Of a DNA stretch of 51,899 bases, positions 35,946 to 46,628 are shown one piece after another. The position numbers were made by a program, and so were the translations under genes. The notes below the pieces were generated by a model that saw only the letters and a program-made list of their open reading frames with translations, had not been told where the DNA came from and searched no databases. Origin of the DNA: Colwellia sp. C1TZA3 (lineage in GTDB: Bacteria; Pseudomonadota; Gammaproteobacteria; Enterobacterales; Alteromonadaceae); assembly GCF_007954265.1 (NCBI RefSeq), contig NZ_VOLS01000030.1:1-51899 (forward strand), given 5' to 3'. How positions within the stretch are numbered: position 1 is the first letter of the stretch; every line of letters starts with the position of its first letter.

Positions 35946-38234
35946 TTAACTCTCAGGAGTTTCAGGCTCTATATCTGAGTTTTGTTGCTCGACAACGATA
36001 TGATCAACCCGTTGTAAACCTCTTGGCAATTTATTACCTCGACGGCCACGTTCACCTTTATAATGTTCAATGTCACTCGCTTTTAGCGTTAGCTTGCGCT
36101 TACCAGCATGTAAGGTGATGGCACTATCGGGTGGTAACACTTCAAGTAATGTTACATATTCATCACGTGCTTTAGCCCTCGCAGTAGGGATATTAATTAT
36201 CTTATTACCCTTACCTTTACTCAGAATAGGTAAATCTTTGATTGGGAAAACCAGCATGCGCCCTTCCGAGGTAATTGAAAGCACTAATTCCATCTCTAAA
36301 TTGCTAATCACTTTTGGTGTCATCACCTTCGCCGCTGCAGACAGACTTAATAATGCTTTACCATTTTTATTACGACTGACCATATCGGCAAAGCTAGCCA
36401 CAAACCCATAACCAGCATCACTACTGAGTAAGTAACGACATTCATCTTCAGCCATTAGCACTTTTTCAAAACTTTCACCACTCACCAAGTTAAAACGTCC
36501 GGTTAGCGGTTCGCCTTGGCTGCGCGCTGAAGGTAGACTATGGGCATCAGTGGCATAAGCTCTACCCGCGGAGTCAAAAAATACCACAGGACGATTACTA
36601 CGCCCTTTTGCTAAGCATAAGTATTCGTCACCTGACTTATAGCTTAATGCTTGTGCGTCAATGTCGTGACCTTTTGCACAACGTGCCCAGCCTTTTTGGG
36701 AGACCACAACGGTAACAGGCTCACTCGGCATAAGATCTTTTTCAGATAAAGCTTTTGCCTCCTGTCGCTCAACAATAACCGAGCGACGGTCATCACCGTA
36801 TTTTTCAGCGGCTTCTAAAATTTCTTTCTTCATTAAAGTGTTCATGCGAACTTTAGAACTGAGTATTTTTTCAAGGTATTCACGTTCTATATTTAGCTCA
36901 TCTTGCTCAGCACGAATTCTAACTTCTTCAAGCTTAGCGAGTTGGCGCAGTTTAATTTCTAATATTGATTCGGCTTGGCGTTCTGACAGCTCAAAGCGCG
37001 ACATTAACTCAGCTTTTGGGTTGTCAAAGCCTCTTATGATCTCAATAATTTCATCAATATTAAGATAAGCGATTAATAGGCCATCTAAAAGATGCAAACG
37101 AGCTAATACTTTATCTAATCGATACTGCAAACGACGACGTACTGTTTCACGTCGATACTCTAACCACTCACTTAATATGGTTTTAATATCTTTAACGGCA
37201 GGTTTGTTGTTCAAACCAATCATGTTTAAGTTCACACGAAAGTTTTTTTCTAAATCAGTGGTGGCAAACAAGTGCTGCATCAGTTGTTCAATATCAACAC
37301 GATTTGACCGGGGTACAATCACTAAACGAATAGGATTTTCATGATCTGATTCATCACGTAAATCAACCACCATTGGCAGCTTTTTGGCCTGCATTTGATT
37401 AGCAATTTGTTCTAATATTTTTCCGCCAGAAGCCTGATGTGGTAATGCAGTAATAACCACTTCACCATGCAACTGCTCATAAACCGCACGCATCTTAATA
37501 CTGCCGCGACCAGTTTGATAAATTTTTTCAATATCTGCTTTAGGGGTGATAATTTCAGCATCAGTCGGATAGTCTGGCCCATGAATAATATCGAGTAGAT
37601 CAGCTAATTCAGCTTTTGGTTGCTCAATTAAATGGATACAAGCATTCGCCACTTCTCTAGCATTATGCGGTGGAATATCCGTTGCCATGCCGACAGCAAT
37701 GCCAGTAATACCGTTCAGTAAAATATGTGGTAGGCGCGCAGGTAAGGTTTTAGGCTCCTGCATGGTACCATCAAAATTAGGCGACCAATCAACCGTACCT
37801 TGGCCTAACTCTGCTAATAAAACTTCACTAAAGCGTGATAAACGCGCTTCGGTATAACGCATGGCGGCAAATGACTTTGGATCGTCAGGAGCGCCCCAGT
37901 TGCCTTGCCCATCAACTAATGGATAACGGTATGAAAAGGGTTGCGCCATTAATACCATAGCCTCGTAACAGGCAGAGTCACCATGGGGATGAAACTTACC
38001 TAGTACGTCACCGACAGTACGGGCAGATTTTTTATATTTTGCTGATGCGGACAGGCCCAATTCTGACATGGCATAAACGATACGACGTTGCACCGGTTTT
38101 AAGCCGTCGCCAATATGGGGTAAGGCACGATCCATGATGACATACATCGAGTAATTTAAATAAGCTTCTTCAGTGAATTGTCTTAGAGGGCGTTGTTCAA
38201 CGCCGTCTAAACTAAAGTCGATTGCATCTGACAT
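35946..38234 (-). CDS. parC: ParC, topoisomerase IV subunit A
   Basis: A 762-residue subunit that cuts and rejoins DNA to separate replicated chromosomes. The winged-helix region has [16 protein letters not shown], where the positions equivalent to E. coli Ser80 and Glu84 are the wild-type, quinolone-sensitive residues. The catalytic tyrosine is in [11 protein letters not shown]. The C-terminal beta-pinwheel repeats follow from about residue 490. Its partner parE is about 6 kb upstream on the same strand, with two GGDEF genes between. Confidence 0.97.
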   Translation of the reverse strand: MSDAIDFSLDGVEQRPLRQFTEEAYLNYSMYVIMDRALPHIGDGLKPVQRRIVYAMSELGLSASAKYKKSARTVGDVLGKFHPHGDSACYEAMVLMAQPFSYRYPLVDGQGNWGAPDDPKSFAAMRYTEARLSRFSEVLLAELGQGTVDWSPNFDGTMQEPKTLPARLPHILLNGITGIAVGMATDIPPHNAREVANACIHLIEQPKAELADLLDIIHGPDYPTDAEIITPKADIEKIYQTGRGSIKMRAVYEQLHGEVVITALPHQASGGKILEQIANQMQAKKLPMVVDLRDESDHENPIRLVIVPRSNRVDIEQLMQHLFATTDLEKNFRVNLNMIGLNNKPAVKDIKTILSEWLEYRRETVRRRLQYRLDKVLARLHLLDGLLIAYLNIDEIIEIIRGFDNPKAELMSRFELSERQAESILEIKLRQLAKLEEVRIRAEQDELNIEREYLEKILSSKVRMNTLMKKEILEAAEKYGDDRRSVIVERQEAKALSEKDLMPSEPVTVVVSQKGWARCAKGHDIDAQALSYKSGDEYLCLAKGRSNRPVVFFDSAGRAYATDAHSLPSARSQGEPLTGRFNLVSGESFEKVLMAEDECRYLLSSDAGYGFVASFADMVSRNKNGKALLSLSAAAKVMTPKVISNLEMELVLSITSEGRMLVFPIKDLPILSKGKGNKIINIPTARAKARDEYVTLLEVLPPDSAITLHAGKRKLTLKASDIEHYKGERGRRGNKLPRGLQRVDHIVVEQQNSDIEPETPES

Positions 38235-38369
38235 GAAAGTATTTTCCTAAAAAGCTCACTTAATGCCGAATTATTAAGCGTCACTTTTATTATTATTGAT
38301 CTGGGGTAGCTTAGCTGATTATACCAGTGGAAAGAACACTTTTAGGCGATAAATATCGCTCGAAAGTGA

Positions 38370-39632
38370 TTAATCTTGATTTTCTTTTCTTTCTATAGCA
38401 TAGCTAAAAACTTGATTGCGACCCTTGGCCTTTGCTTGATACATAGCCAAATCAGCCGCATGTAACAAACTATCAAAATTTTCTCTAACATCAGCAATAC
38501 TGACAATACCTATACTGACAGTAACTTCAATATTATTGTTTTGATTTTTGCTAACATTAGCTTGAATTTTCTCACGTATGTGTTCTGCAATAGCACGTGC
38601 CTGTTCGATATTGGCTTCGGGTAAAATAGCGGCAAACTCTTCTCCGCCAATACGTGCCAGAAAATCTCGAGAACGCATCGTTTCACTGGCCAACACGGCA
38701 ACATGACAAATAATACTGTCGCCCACATCATAACCAAAGTTGTCGTTTATATCCTTTAAATTATCGATGTCTAAAACTAAAACACTAAGTGCTTTATCAG
38801 CAGTTAATGCTTGGGTCATAAAAGTAGCACCGTTATTAAAAAATGAACGACGATTAGGCAATAGCGTTAAACTATCGGTTTTTGCCAGTAACTTTAACGC
38901 TTGACGAATTTTAAATTGTCGTAAAAGTAATAAGAGAAACAGGCTTCCTACGGCAATAAAAATGGCAATGTTAAGATGCTGTTGACTACGTTCAGATTCA
39001 GCACGGGCAAGTGCAAAATGCTGTATTTGGCTATTTTGTGTCAGTAACTCGTTTTCTTCATGCTTTTTTTCAATCTGATATTTTTCATTTAAACCTTTAA
39101 CACGGTATGCTTTTTGTTGTTTCAAATAGGCAAAATACTTTGTAATGTACTGTTTTTTACTATCAAAGGCTTTTTTATCTTCACCTTGACTTGCATAGAT
39201 GTTTGCAAGGGTTAAATAAGCACCTGCAAATAAGGGTGTGTTGAGTTGATTTTTAGCCAGTAACGGTTCAAGTTTAAGCGCTTTATTAAGCCAATTAATA
39301 ACTTTATATTCCTGCCCTGCAGTATCATCAATATTGGCACGTACAACATATAAGAGGTATTGTTCAGCGACATTAAATGTTAAAGACAACTCTTGTAAAG
39401 CCAAAAACTTAACTTGTGCTGCCACTTTGTCACGCAAACTCAAGGTGTTGAGTGATAATATTTTGTTATTGATCGCCAAAAAAACAGTGCTACTTTGCTG
39501 TTTAGCATAGAAGCTATCAAGCTGATTAAAGACCTCTTGCTGGCCAATAATTTCCTCAGCGTTCACAGCCGTACTGATAAAGATCATCAAAAAATATAAA
39601 GTCACGCCCTTAAGCAGCGAATATTTATTCAT
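38370..39632 (-). CDS. Membrane diguanylate cyclase (GGEEF)
   Basis: A 420-residue protein with a signal peptide (residues about 8-25), a helical periplasmic sensor region that resembles degenerate TPRs, one membrane helix (IAIFIAVGSLFLLLLLRQF, about 222-240) and a C-terminal GGDEF domain. The active site is RIGGEEF, and the inhibitory site RSRD lies five residues before it, so product feedback is likely. It makes cyclic di-GMP. It overlaps the preceding gene by eight bases, so the two GGDEF proteins are co-translated. Confidence 0.9.
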   Translation of the reverse strand: MNKYSLLKGVTLYFLMIFISTAVNAEEIIGQQEVFNQLDSFYAKQQSSTVFLAINNKILSLNTLSLRDKVAAQVKFLALQELSLTFNVAEQYLLYVVRANIDDTAGQEYKVINWLNKALKLEPLLAKNQLNTPLFAGAYLTLANIYASQGEDKKAFDSKKQYITKYFAYLKQQKAYRVKGLNEKYQIEKKHEENELLTQNSQIQHFALARAESERSQQHLNIAIFIAVGSLFLLLLLRQFKIRQALKLLAKTDSLTLLPNRRSFFNNGATFMTQALTADKALSVLVLDIDNLKDINDNFGYDVGDSIICHVAVLASETMRSRDFLARIGGEEFAAILPEANIEQARAIAEHIREKIQANVSKNQNNNIEVTVSIGIVSIADVRENFDSLLHAADLAMYQAKAKGRNQVFSYAIERKENQD

Positions 39633-41562
39633 GGTAACTCACTGTATTACAACCAGACTGTTTGGCCTTTAGTAACTGCTCGTTGGCAATTTTTAACAAA
39701 GCTGAAAAGTTGGTATAATTATCTTGTTCAAATGTTGCGACACCAATACTTACCTTTAACAGCTTGATTTGCTGAGTTTGCCATTTTGCTTGTTCGATGT
39801 TTTCTTGTAGTCGCTGTGCCACTTCTAATGCTTCACTGCTTCCGGTGTTTGGCAATAAAGCAATGAATTCTTCACCGCCAAAGCGGCCAAAAACATCACT
39901 AGTTCGCATTAGGTTTTGACCTTGAATAGCAATTTCTTTTAACGCTTTGTCACCAATAATGTGACCGAACTGGTCATTAATTTTTTTGTATAAATCGATA
40001 TCAATCATATAAACACTAAAGGCTTGTTGATTGTTTTGGGCGTTTATAAAGTACTCTTCACCTAGCTCAAGTAATCTACGTCGATTAACTACGCCGGTAA
40101 GACTATCGGTGCGAGTAACATGAATTAAATTTCTTTGCCCTTTGATAACACGATATAAGTACCAAGCTAATAGCAAAGTACACAGTGCTAATATGCCAAC
40201 AAATGCCTTACGGTTATCTACGTCAAGTGTCATTTGTTGAAGTTGTAAGTCTTGTATACGCTGCTTTCTCTCTAAAATATTTTTATGTCGTTGAGCAGCT
40301 TCACTTTCATATTGCAATATTAACTCATCAATTTCAGTGGTTTCTTGTACCTGCTCACCTGCTATAAACTGGGTAAAATGTTCAGTTTGAATTTGATATG
40401 CTTGCTTATAATTGCCTAAGGCATAATGCAATTTAGCGCTTAAAAAAAGAATTTTCAGCTCACTAGTATCATAAATATTACTGGTTTTACGCTCAAGTAA
40501 TATTTCAGCTTGCTCAAGGCTCGCTAATGCTTCTTGGTAACGCGCCATTTTTTCTAAAAAATAAGCTTTATCTATGGTGTATTTAAGTTTGAGTAAATGT
40601 TGCTCTACATCTTTAACATATTCACCTGCAAGTAGAATATATTGATAGGCTTTTTCCTGATCAGCATTATCTTTATTGCTCAGTGCCCACGCTAGACCTA
40701 AATAGACGCTATAGATAAATTCATGACTGGTATTAGGCTGAATTTCGCTTTCTAACACGTGATAAACACTAATAGCTTGCTCATAACGCTTTTGGTTAGT
40801 GTGGTTATTAGCCACATTCATCAAACTTTTGAGCGCATAGTTATGCTTACCCGCACTCTTAAAATACTGATACGATTGCTGAAAATAATCATTTGCTTGG
40901 CTTTTTTCACCTAAACGCTTATATAAAATACCCAACTCATTATTGATGTGGCCTAAAAGTGTATCCTCTGCAATGTCATTTGCCAGTTCCAACGCTTGAT
41001 TAAGGGTAATTAATGACTGTTTATAATCTTTTTGTAAATATAATATTGCCCCAATATTCATCAGACCACGCGCGGTTAATTTCTGATTATTCATCGAGCG
41101 AGCAACGTCTAATCCGTTTTGATAAATTAAAAAAGCCCCTTCAAAATCACCGAGGCTTTCTATCGAAAAACCTTTGGTGTAAGCGAGCTCAGCAATAAAT
41201 ATACTAGGGTTATTCATTTGCTTAGCAAGTTTTAAGCCCTGCACTGACGATGCCTCACTTAAGCTGTATAACGCTTGGTCGGCGTAGGCCGCAGATTCAA
41301 TACGATAGTAATTTACTTGATTGGTGATAGGTTGGGTGTTTAGCTCGGTTTTATGTGTATTTAATAAAACCAATGCAGCTTTTGGATCGCTGTTATTAAG
41401 CTGTTCTGCGCGTAATAAAACACTATTAAAATCGCTCTTAGTTAAAGACTGCAAAGCATTTGATTTACAAGATATTAACAAAAAAACAAAAAAAATCAGG
41501 GCACTATTTTGAAAGGTTAATTTTACAAAACTTCTTAACAAATCTGTGCTCCAACAATCCAT
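39625..41562 (-). CDS. TPR-containing membrane diguanylate cyclase (GGEEF)
   Basis: A 645-residue protein with an N-terminal signal segment and possible lipobox (LLISC), about six or more tetratricopeptide repeats (for example residues 120-380), a coiled segment, one membrane helix (VGILALCTLLLAWYLY, about 452-467) and a GGDEF domain with RFGGEEF. RTSD five residues before is the I-site. It is a paralogue of the next gene in domain order. The ATG at 41562 lacks a ribosome site; TTG at 41541 has GGAG seven bases upstream and may be the true start. Confidence 0.9.
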   Translation of the reverse strand: MDCWSTDLLRSFVKLTFQNSALIFFVFLLISCKSNALQSLTKSDFNSVLLRAEQLNNSDPKAALVLLNTHKTELNTQPITNQVNYYRIESAAYADQALYSLSEASSVQGLKLAKQMNNPSIFIAELAYTKGFSIESLGDFEGAFLIYQNGLDVARSMNNQKLTARGLMNIGAILYLQKDYKQSLITLNQALELANDIAEDTLLGHINNELGILYKRLGEKSQANDYFQQSYQYFKSAGKHNYALKSLMNVANNHTNQKRYEQAISVYHVLESEIQPNTSHEFIYSVYLGLAWALSNKDNADQEKAYQYILLAGEYVKDVEQHLLKLKYTIDKAYFLEKMARYQEALASLEQAEILLERKTSNIYDTSELKILFLSAKLHYALGNYKQAYQIQTEHFTQFIAGEQVQETTEIDELILQYESEAAQRHKNILERKQRIQDLQLQQMTLDVDNRKAFVGILALCTLLLAWYLYRVIKGQRNLIHVTRTDSLTGVVNRRRLLELGEEYFINAQNNQQAFSVYMIDIDLYKKINDQFGHIIGDKALKEIAIQGQNLMRTSDVFGRFGGEEFIALLPNTGSSEALEVAQRLQENIEQAKWQTQQIKLLKVSIGVATFEQDNYTNFSALLKIANEQLLKAKQSGCNTVSYHE

Positions 41563-41822
41563 GTGATAATATGAAATTAATAGTATAAAACGAATTTAGG
41601 TAAATGATAACTATTATTTTTTATACTAAAAAGCAATAACTTACCTATCATCAAGATTGTTTTTTTAATTATTTTTCAGTTACTTGCTACTACTTTACCA
41701 CCATAAAAGTCAACAACAAGGCAACCATAATCAGCTGCACCCTATCATGCCCTTGCTTTGAGTTCGACGTTGCAACGCCTACCTAATGTCACAGCACATA
41801 AATAAAAGTCATCGTTCGCCTG

Positions 41823-41958
41823 CTAACTTAACGCAATAAAACCAACATAAACGCCTTTACCCGCTGGCACCAACATTTTATCAAAAAGTTGCTGTAACCA
41901 AAACTCAGGGTAATCCTTAGGCTATGCCACAGGGTGTTGATACTGGTGAACGAATTCG
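41823..41958 (-). pseudogene. Possible coding remnant
   Basis: The minus strand reads VHQYQHPVA, a TAG, then PKDYPEFWLQQLFDKMLVP and AGKGVYVGFIALS before a stop. The composition is protein-like, with one internal stop and no start. The family is not recognised. It may be the tail of a lost gene. Confidence 0.35.
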
Positions 41959-41998
41959 ATGGCTAATATTAGCAACACGGGTTGGTAATATTAGCCAT
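41959..41998. repeat. 40-bp near-perfect palindrome
   Basis: ATGGCTAATATTA pairs exactly with TAATATTAGCCAT; inside, CAAC pairs with GTTG around the loop ACGG, with one unpaired G on each side. No T-run follows. Confidence 0.85.
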
Positions 41999-42193
41999 AT
42001 AAATTATTAGTGGTCACTGACGCATAGCATCTATTGGGTAAAAGACACTACTCAATAATAAATTATTCTTACATAAGCTAGAAGGTACATATTCAATCTA
42101 AAAAACATATGGTGTTAAAGCGCTTTAATATTCATTAATATTCATTAATATTGTAAAATAATCCACTGATTTTTTTGATTCCATGCTGAAAAC

Positions 42194-44083
42194 TTAATCC
42201 AATTCAACCAAGTCACCTTTAGATTGCAACCAAATTTTCCGATCACCGGCTCGTTTTTTAGAGAGCAACATGTCCATCAATTCCATAGTTTCACTATGAT
42301 CATCAACCGTTAACTGCACTAAGCGGCGGGTGTTGGGGTCCATGGTGGTTTCACGTAATTGTAATGGATTCATTTCACCTAGACCTTTGAATCGCTGTAC
42401 GTTGACTTTACCACGCTTTTTCTCTGCTTCAATTCGATCCAAAATACCGTCTTTTTCCGCTTCATCCAAAGCGTAAAATACTTCTTTACCGACATCAACG
42501 CGATACAGCGGTGGCATAGCCACATAGACATGCCCAGCTTGAACTAAAGGCAAAAAATGTTGTGTAAATAACGCACAAAGCAAAGTAGCGATATGTAGAC
42601 CATCAGAGTCGGCATCGGCAAGTATACAAATTTTACCATAGCGCAGTCCTGATAAATCATCGTTATCAGGGTCAATACCTAAAGCCACCGAAATATTATG
42701 TACTTCTTCAGAGGCTAAGATTTGTCCAGAGTCAACTTCCCAGGTATTTAAGATTTTACCCCGTAGCGGCATGATGGCTTGAATTTCACGATCTCTGGCT
42801 TGTTTTGCACTACCGCCGGCTGAGTCACCCTCGACCAAAAATAGCTCTGTACGCAAAATATCTTGGCTACCACAGTCGGTTAACTTACCCGGTAAAGCTG
42901 GCCCTTGAGTGACTTTTTTACGTATGATTTTTTTGCCAGCACGTAAACGTCGTTGGGCATTAAAAATACAAAATTCAGCTAATGTTTCTGCAATGCTAGT
43001 ATGCTCGTTTAACCATAAACTAAAAGCGTCTTTTACTACCCCAGTAATAAATGTTGCACATTGGCGTGAAGAGAGTCGCTCTTTAGTTTGTCCAGCAAAT
43101 TGGGGGTCTTCCATCTTCACTGAGAGAATATAACAACACTTATCCCAAATATCATCTGGCGTTAACTTAACACCACGTGGCAGTAAGCTTCTAAATTCAC
43201 AAAACTCACGCATTGACTCTAATAAGCCTTGGCGCATACCATTAACATGGGTACCGCCTTGCACAGTAGGAATTAAATTAACGTAGCTTTCGCCCACTGA
43301 TTCACCGCCTTCTGGCAACCAGGTTATCGCCCATTCAGCGGCTTCGTGTTTTGAGGTGAAATTGCCAACAAAAGGCTCTTCTGGCAAGCTTGGGTAACCT
43401 TTAACTGACTCTTTTAGATAGTCGACTAAACCGTCTTCATAACACCATTGATATTTATTATCTTCATTTTTATCATGAAATTTTATGGTTAATCCGGGGC
43501 AAAGTACGGCTTTAGCTTTTAGCAAATGTACTAACCGGCGTGCTGAAAAATTGGCAGAATCAAAATAACTGGCGTCAGGCCAAAATTTCACCCGGGTGCC
43601 GGTATTACGACGACCAACAGTGCCAGTTTCTCTTAACTCTTCTACTTTGTAGCCACTTTCAAAAGCCATTTCATAGACTTTACCGTCACGCCTGACCGAC
43701 ACGTCTACACGGGTAGATAAAGCGTTGACAACAGAAATACCCACACCATGTAAACCACCAGAAAATTGATAATTTTTATTAGAAAATTTACCACCCGCAT
43801 GGAGCTTACAAAAAATAAGTTCTACCCCTGACACACCTTCTTCTGGGTGAATATCAATTGGCATACCTCGACCGTCATCAATCACTTCTAATGATTGGTC
43901 TTTATCAAGAATGACAGTAATATTTTGTGCATGCCCGGCTAATGCTTCATCAACAGAGTTATCGATAACTTCCTGGCCTATATGGTTAGGACGAGTAGTA
44001 TCGGTATACATGCCAGGACGATGGCGTACCGGGTCAAGGCCACTTAAGACTTCAATGGAGTCGGAATTATATTGTTCGCTCAT
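42194..44083 (-). CDS. parE: ParE, topoisomerase IV subunit B
   Basis: A 629-residue ATPase subunit of topoisomerase IV. The GHKL ATP site shows QEVIDNSVDEALAG, IDDGRGMPID and GGLHGVGISVVNALS near the N-terminus; the TOPRIM domain has FLVEGDSAGGSAKQARDR and ILADADSDGLHI. It ends with the usual QLRETTMDPNTRRLVQL. Its ATG directly follows the yqiA stop, which matches the yqiA-parE arrangement of enterobacteria. Confidence 0.97.
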   Translation of the reverse strand: MSEQYNSDSIEVLSGLDPVRHRPGMYTDTTRPNHIGQEVIDNSVDEALAGHAQNITVILDKDQSLEVIDDGRGMPIDIHPEEGVSGVELIFCKLHAGGKFSNKNYQFSGGLHGVGISVVNALSTRVDVSVRRDGKVYEMAFESGYKVEELRETGTVGRRNTGTRVKFWPDASYFDSANFSARRLVHLLKAKAVLCPGLTIKFHDKNEDNKYQWCYEDGLVDYLKESVKGYPSLPEEPFVGNFTSKHEAAEWAITWLPEGGESVGESYVNLIPTVQGGTHVNGMRQGLLESMREFCEFRSLLPRGVKLTPDDIWDKCCYILSVKMEDPQFAGQTKERLSSRQCATFITGVVKDAFSLWLNEHTSIAETLAEFCIFNAQRRLRAGKKIIRKKVTQGPALPGKLTDCGSQDILRTELFLVEGDSAGGSAKQARDREIQAIMPLRGKILNTWEVDSGQILASEEVHNISVALGIDPDNDDLSGLRYGKICILADADSDGLHIATLLCALFTQHFLPLVQAGHVYVAMPPLYRVDVGKEVFYALDEAEKDGILDRIEAEKKRGKVNVQRFKGLGEMNPLQLRETTMDPNTRRLVQLTVDDHSETMELMDMLLSKKRAGDRKIWLQSKGDLVELD

Positions 44084-44683
44084 TTATAGGTTCTGATCAT
44101 TAGGCTGGTATAGAGGTAAGTTGAAAAATGACGCTATGTTAGGCAAGGTATTTTCATAATCAATAAAACTATGATCTCCCCCTTGCACTATTGCCAATTG
44201 GCACTGGCGGTATTTTTCAACAGCTTGTTGGTAATCTAACACTTCATCGCCGGTTTGTACCATGACCAAGTAATTATTATTAGAAATTCTTTCCTGTTCA
44301 AGCGCTTTTAATTCAACTATATGTTGCGCTTTAACTTGATAGCACTCGTCTGTATAAGGGTTTACTTGCTCACCGAGGTAACCTTTTATCAATTCGAATG
44401 GCTTAACAGCAGGGTTAATCAGCGCCGCTTTTGCTTGATATGTTTCAGCGAGATAGGTGGCAAAATATCCGCCTAAAGACGAGCCTATTAATAACCAAGT
44501 CGCCTGGGGTTCAAGGGTAATAATAGCCTCAAGTTGCGCTATAGCAGTATGGGGTGAAGAGGCTATTTGTGGGCAATGGAAGTTTATTTCTGGATGGTTT
44601 TTAGCGAAAAACTTTCGCGTGAGCTCGGCTTTCATGGACCGGGGTGAGGAGTTAAAACCATGAATGTACAATATATTAATCAT
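44084..44683 (-). CDS. yqiA: YqiA-family alpha/beta-hydrolase (esterase)
   Basis: A 199-residue small esterase. The start MINILYIHGFNSSPRSMKA, the nucleophile elbow GSSLGGYFA (Ser about residue 69) and the terminal His in QGGDHSFIDYE give the catalytic triad with an Asp near TGDEVLDY. E. coli YqiA acts on short acyl esters; the physiological substrate is unknown. It is immediately upstream of parE and 24 bp after cpdA. Confidence 0.92.
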   Translation of the reverse strand: MINILYIHGFNSSPRSMKAELTRKFFAKNHPEINFHCPQIASSPHTAIAQLEAIITLEPQATWLLIGSSLGGYFATYLAETYQAKAALINPAVKPFELIKGYLGEQVNPYTDECYQVKAQHIVELKALEQERISNNNYLVMVQTGDEVLDYQQAVEKYRQCQLAIVQGGDHSFIDYENTLPNIASFFNLPLYQPNDQNL

Positions 44684-44707
44684 AATAATTTGTTTCCTGT
44701 GATTAAT

Positions 44708-45493
44708 TTAAACAAAATAGACCCTACTGGTGAGCTCGCCATTGCTAGCCAAGGTAAATATTCGATAACCAGGCGGTTGGCCATTTGACTTGGCGGTTTC
44801 TGCATTAATGTCAAATTGAATCGATGTTGCCGGACAACTATATAAACTCACCGTTCTATCTGGTAGTTTTATCGACAAACTCAATGCTTGGTGAATATGG
44901 CCACACGCTACGGCTTTTATCGAGGAATAGTCAGTTAAAAACTGTTGAAATTCTGCTGGGTTTGTTAAGCCATGCTGATCAATAAAATAACCAACATCAA
45001 CCGGATGATGATGCATTAATAACAACTGAGCTTTGGTTGGGTCAATAGTGCCACCCGCCATAGCAAACTGTGCTTTGCTAATTTCACCAGCAGGCGTAGC
45101 ACTTTTACTTTCCAACAATAACACTTGCCAATCATCATTTTCGATTATGTTGTCTTGGCAAAAAGGTCCGCCTGACAAATAGCGTGATAATAACAGCGGC
45201 TCGTCATGATTACCGGCAATATAATAAACCGGTGTGGTAATTTCACATGCTTCAAAGGCCCTGACAAAGAGCTGATAAGACTCTGGTGTGTGATCTTGTG
45301 TTAAATCACCGGTAAAAACAATGACATCGACTGACGGCTGCTTTTTGATCGCCAACAGCACATCTTTTAAATGCTGGTAAACATTAGCTTGGTGGTGCAA
45401 GCCATTGTAGTCAGCAAATAAATGACTATCACTAATTTGCGCTAAGGTGAGCTTTTTTGACCTTGAGCTATTGGACATAGTTTTATCTGACAT
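44708..45493 (-). CDS. cpdA: CpdA, 3',5'-cyclic AMP phosphodiesterase
   Basis: A 261-residue class III phosphodiesterase of the calcineurin-like fold. Metal ligands are seen in order: ISDSHLF, VFTGDLTQD, IAGNHDEP, LLMHHHPVDVG and ACGHIHQA. It hydrolyses cAMP and so dampens CRP-dependent control. The first ten residues (MSDKTMSNSS) are poorly conserved; the inner ATG at 45478 is an alternative start. It lies between yqiB and yqiA as in E. coli. Confidence 0.93.
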   Translation of the reverse strand: MSDKTMSNSSRSKKLTLAQISDSHLFADYNGLHHQANVYQHLKDVLLAIKKQPSVDVIVFTGDLTQDHTPESYQLFVRAFEACEITTPVYYIAGNHDEPLLLSRYLSGGPFCQDNIIENDDWQVLLLESKSATPAGEISKAQFAMAGGTIDPTKAQLLLMHHHPVDVGYFIDQHGLTNPAEFQQFLTDYSSIKAVACGHIHQALSLSIKLPDRTVSLYSCPATSIQFDINAETAKSNGQPPGYRIFTLASNGELTSRVYFV

Positions 45494-45527
45494 TAAGCGT
45501 CTTCACTTTAGTTTCTTTAATATTAAC

Positions 45528-45992
45528 TTAGGAGTTTTTCAGGATATTAATATTGATCTGCACTTGGCCTAATTGCAGACACAGCTGTAACCACTCTTTT
45601 AAGAAATAGTTAATTTGCTGTTTTTCATCAGGCAAATGCATTTTGTTATTGGGGTAATCATAACGCGGCTTAATTTGCTGTACATCTTGATTACTGATCA
45701 CTTCAGCCATACGAGCGTCATGATATAAGCGGATCACCATTTTAGGGCGAAATAGCTCGGTTAAATTATAACCTTGAATATTTGCTTCTTGATTAATCGT
45801 CAGTAAAGTTGTGTATTTAGTGACTTCATCGACTCTCACTCGATAGCTCAAAAAATCAGAGATAAAAAAACAGCGTTGTTCGCCTACCTGCTCTTTATCA
45901 GCAAGTACGCGCAACAATAACATATAGTTAACCTCAAACAAGGTCATTAAAGTAGGTAAATGAGGACGATATTTTTTTACAACAACTGACAT
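45528..45992 (-). CDS. yqiB: YqiB (DUF1249) family protein
   Basis: A 154-residue cytoplasmic protein of unknown function. The start KKYRPHLPTLMTLFEVNYMLLLRVL, the central VTKYTTLLTINQE and IRLYHDARMAEVISNQ, and KPRYDYPNNKMHLPDEKQQINYFLKEWL are all typical of DUF1249. Its stop is directly next to cpdA and its start directly follows nudF, so it is part of the nudF-yqiB-cpdA-yqiA-parE operon. Confidence 0.92.
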   Translation of the reverse strand: MSVVVKKYRPHLPTLMTLFEVNYMLLLRVLADKEQVGEQRCFFISDFLSYRVRVDEVTKYTTLLTINQEANIQGYNLTELFRPKMVIRLYHDARMAEVISNQDVQQIKPRYDYPNNKMHLPDEKQQINYFLKEWLQLCLQLGQVQININILKNS

Positions 45993-46628
45993 TTATTTCC
46001 AGCTAGCTTTGAGCTTATCAAGATTTAGAGCTAACCATTGTAACGCAATAATAGTGGCAGCATTAGCTATCTTTCCCTCTGCAAGTAACTTTTCAGCGTC
46101 TTGGCGTGTAACAACATGCACTAAAATATCCTCACCTTCGGTCTCCAAACCATGAACACCAGAAATATGTTCACTGTCAACACAGGCACAATAAAGGTGA
46201 ATGCATTCACTCATACCACCTGAGCTTGAAAGGTAATCCAGCACTTTAATCACGTTTTCAGGCTCCACATCCAAGTTTGCCTCTTCTTTGGCTTCTCGAA
46301 TCGCAACGTCTAATGCCACTTCGTTTGCTGAAAACATACCCGCGATGAGTTCTAGTTGCCAAGGCCCTGTTTTACTGCGTAATGCCCCTGGGCGAAATTG
46401 TTCAATTAACACCACACAATCGCTTATCGGATCATAGGGTAATAAGGCCACCGCATCACCGCGCTCAAAAACTTCCCGTGTTAATACCTTACTATAGCCA
46501 CCAGCATGAAGTTTATGACGTAATTGGTACTCATCAAGCGCAAAAAATCCTTGGTATTTTCTCGATTTTTTAATCACCTCTACGTCTGTTAAATTAAAGC
46601 GTAATAAAGCGTCTCTGGTTATACTCAT
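45993..46628 (-). CDS. nudF: NudF, ADP-ribose pyrophosphatase
   Basis: A 211-residue Nudix hydrolase that cleaves ADP-ribose to AMP and ribose 5-phosphate. The Nudix box is GMFSANE then REAKEEANLDV: the last glycine of the usual EEAGL is Asn here, a conservative departure from the consensus, while the metal-binding glutamates are kept. The LSSSGGMSECIHLYCA segment after the box is typical of NudF. It is divergent from tolC about 170 bp away and starts the operon leading to parE. Confidence 0.92.
   Translation of the reverse strand: MSITRDALLRFNLTDVEVIKKSRKYQGFFALDEYQLRHKLHAGGYSKVLTREVFERGDAVALLPYDPISDCVVLIEQFRPGALRSKTGPWQLELIAGMFSANEVALDVAIREAKEEANLDVEPENVIKVLDYLSSSGGMSECIHLYCACVDSEHISGVHGLETEGEDILVHVVTRQDAEKLLAEGKIANAATIIALQWLALNLDKLKASWK

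Larger units (their letters stand above)
41563..42193. other. Gene-poor region between the GGDEF pair and parE
   Basis: About 630 bp without an intact gene. It contains a possible dead coding remnant (41823-41958), a long palindrome (41959-41998) and 2.5 copies of TAATATTCAT at 42126-42152 shortly beyond the parE stop. No terminator with a classic T-run was recognised for parE. Confidence 0.5.
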
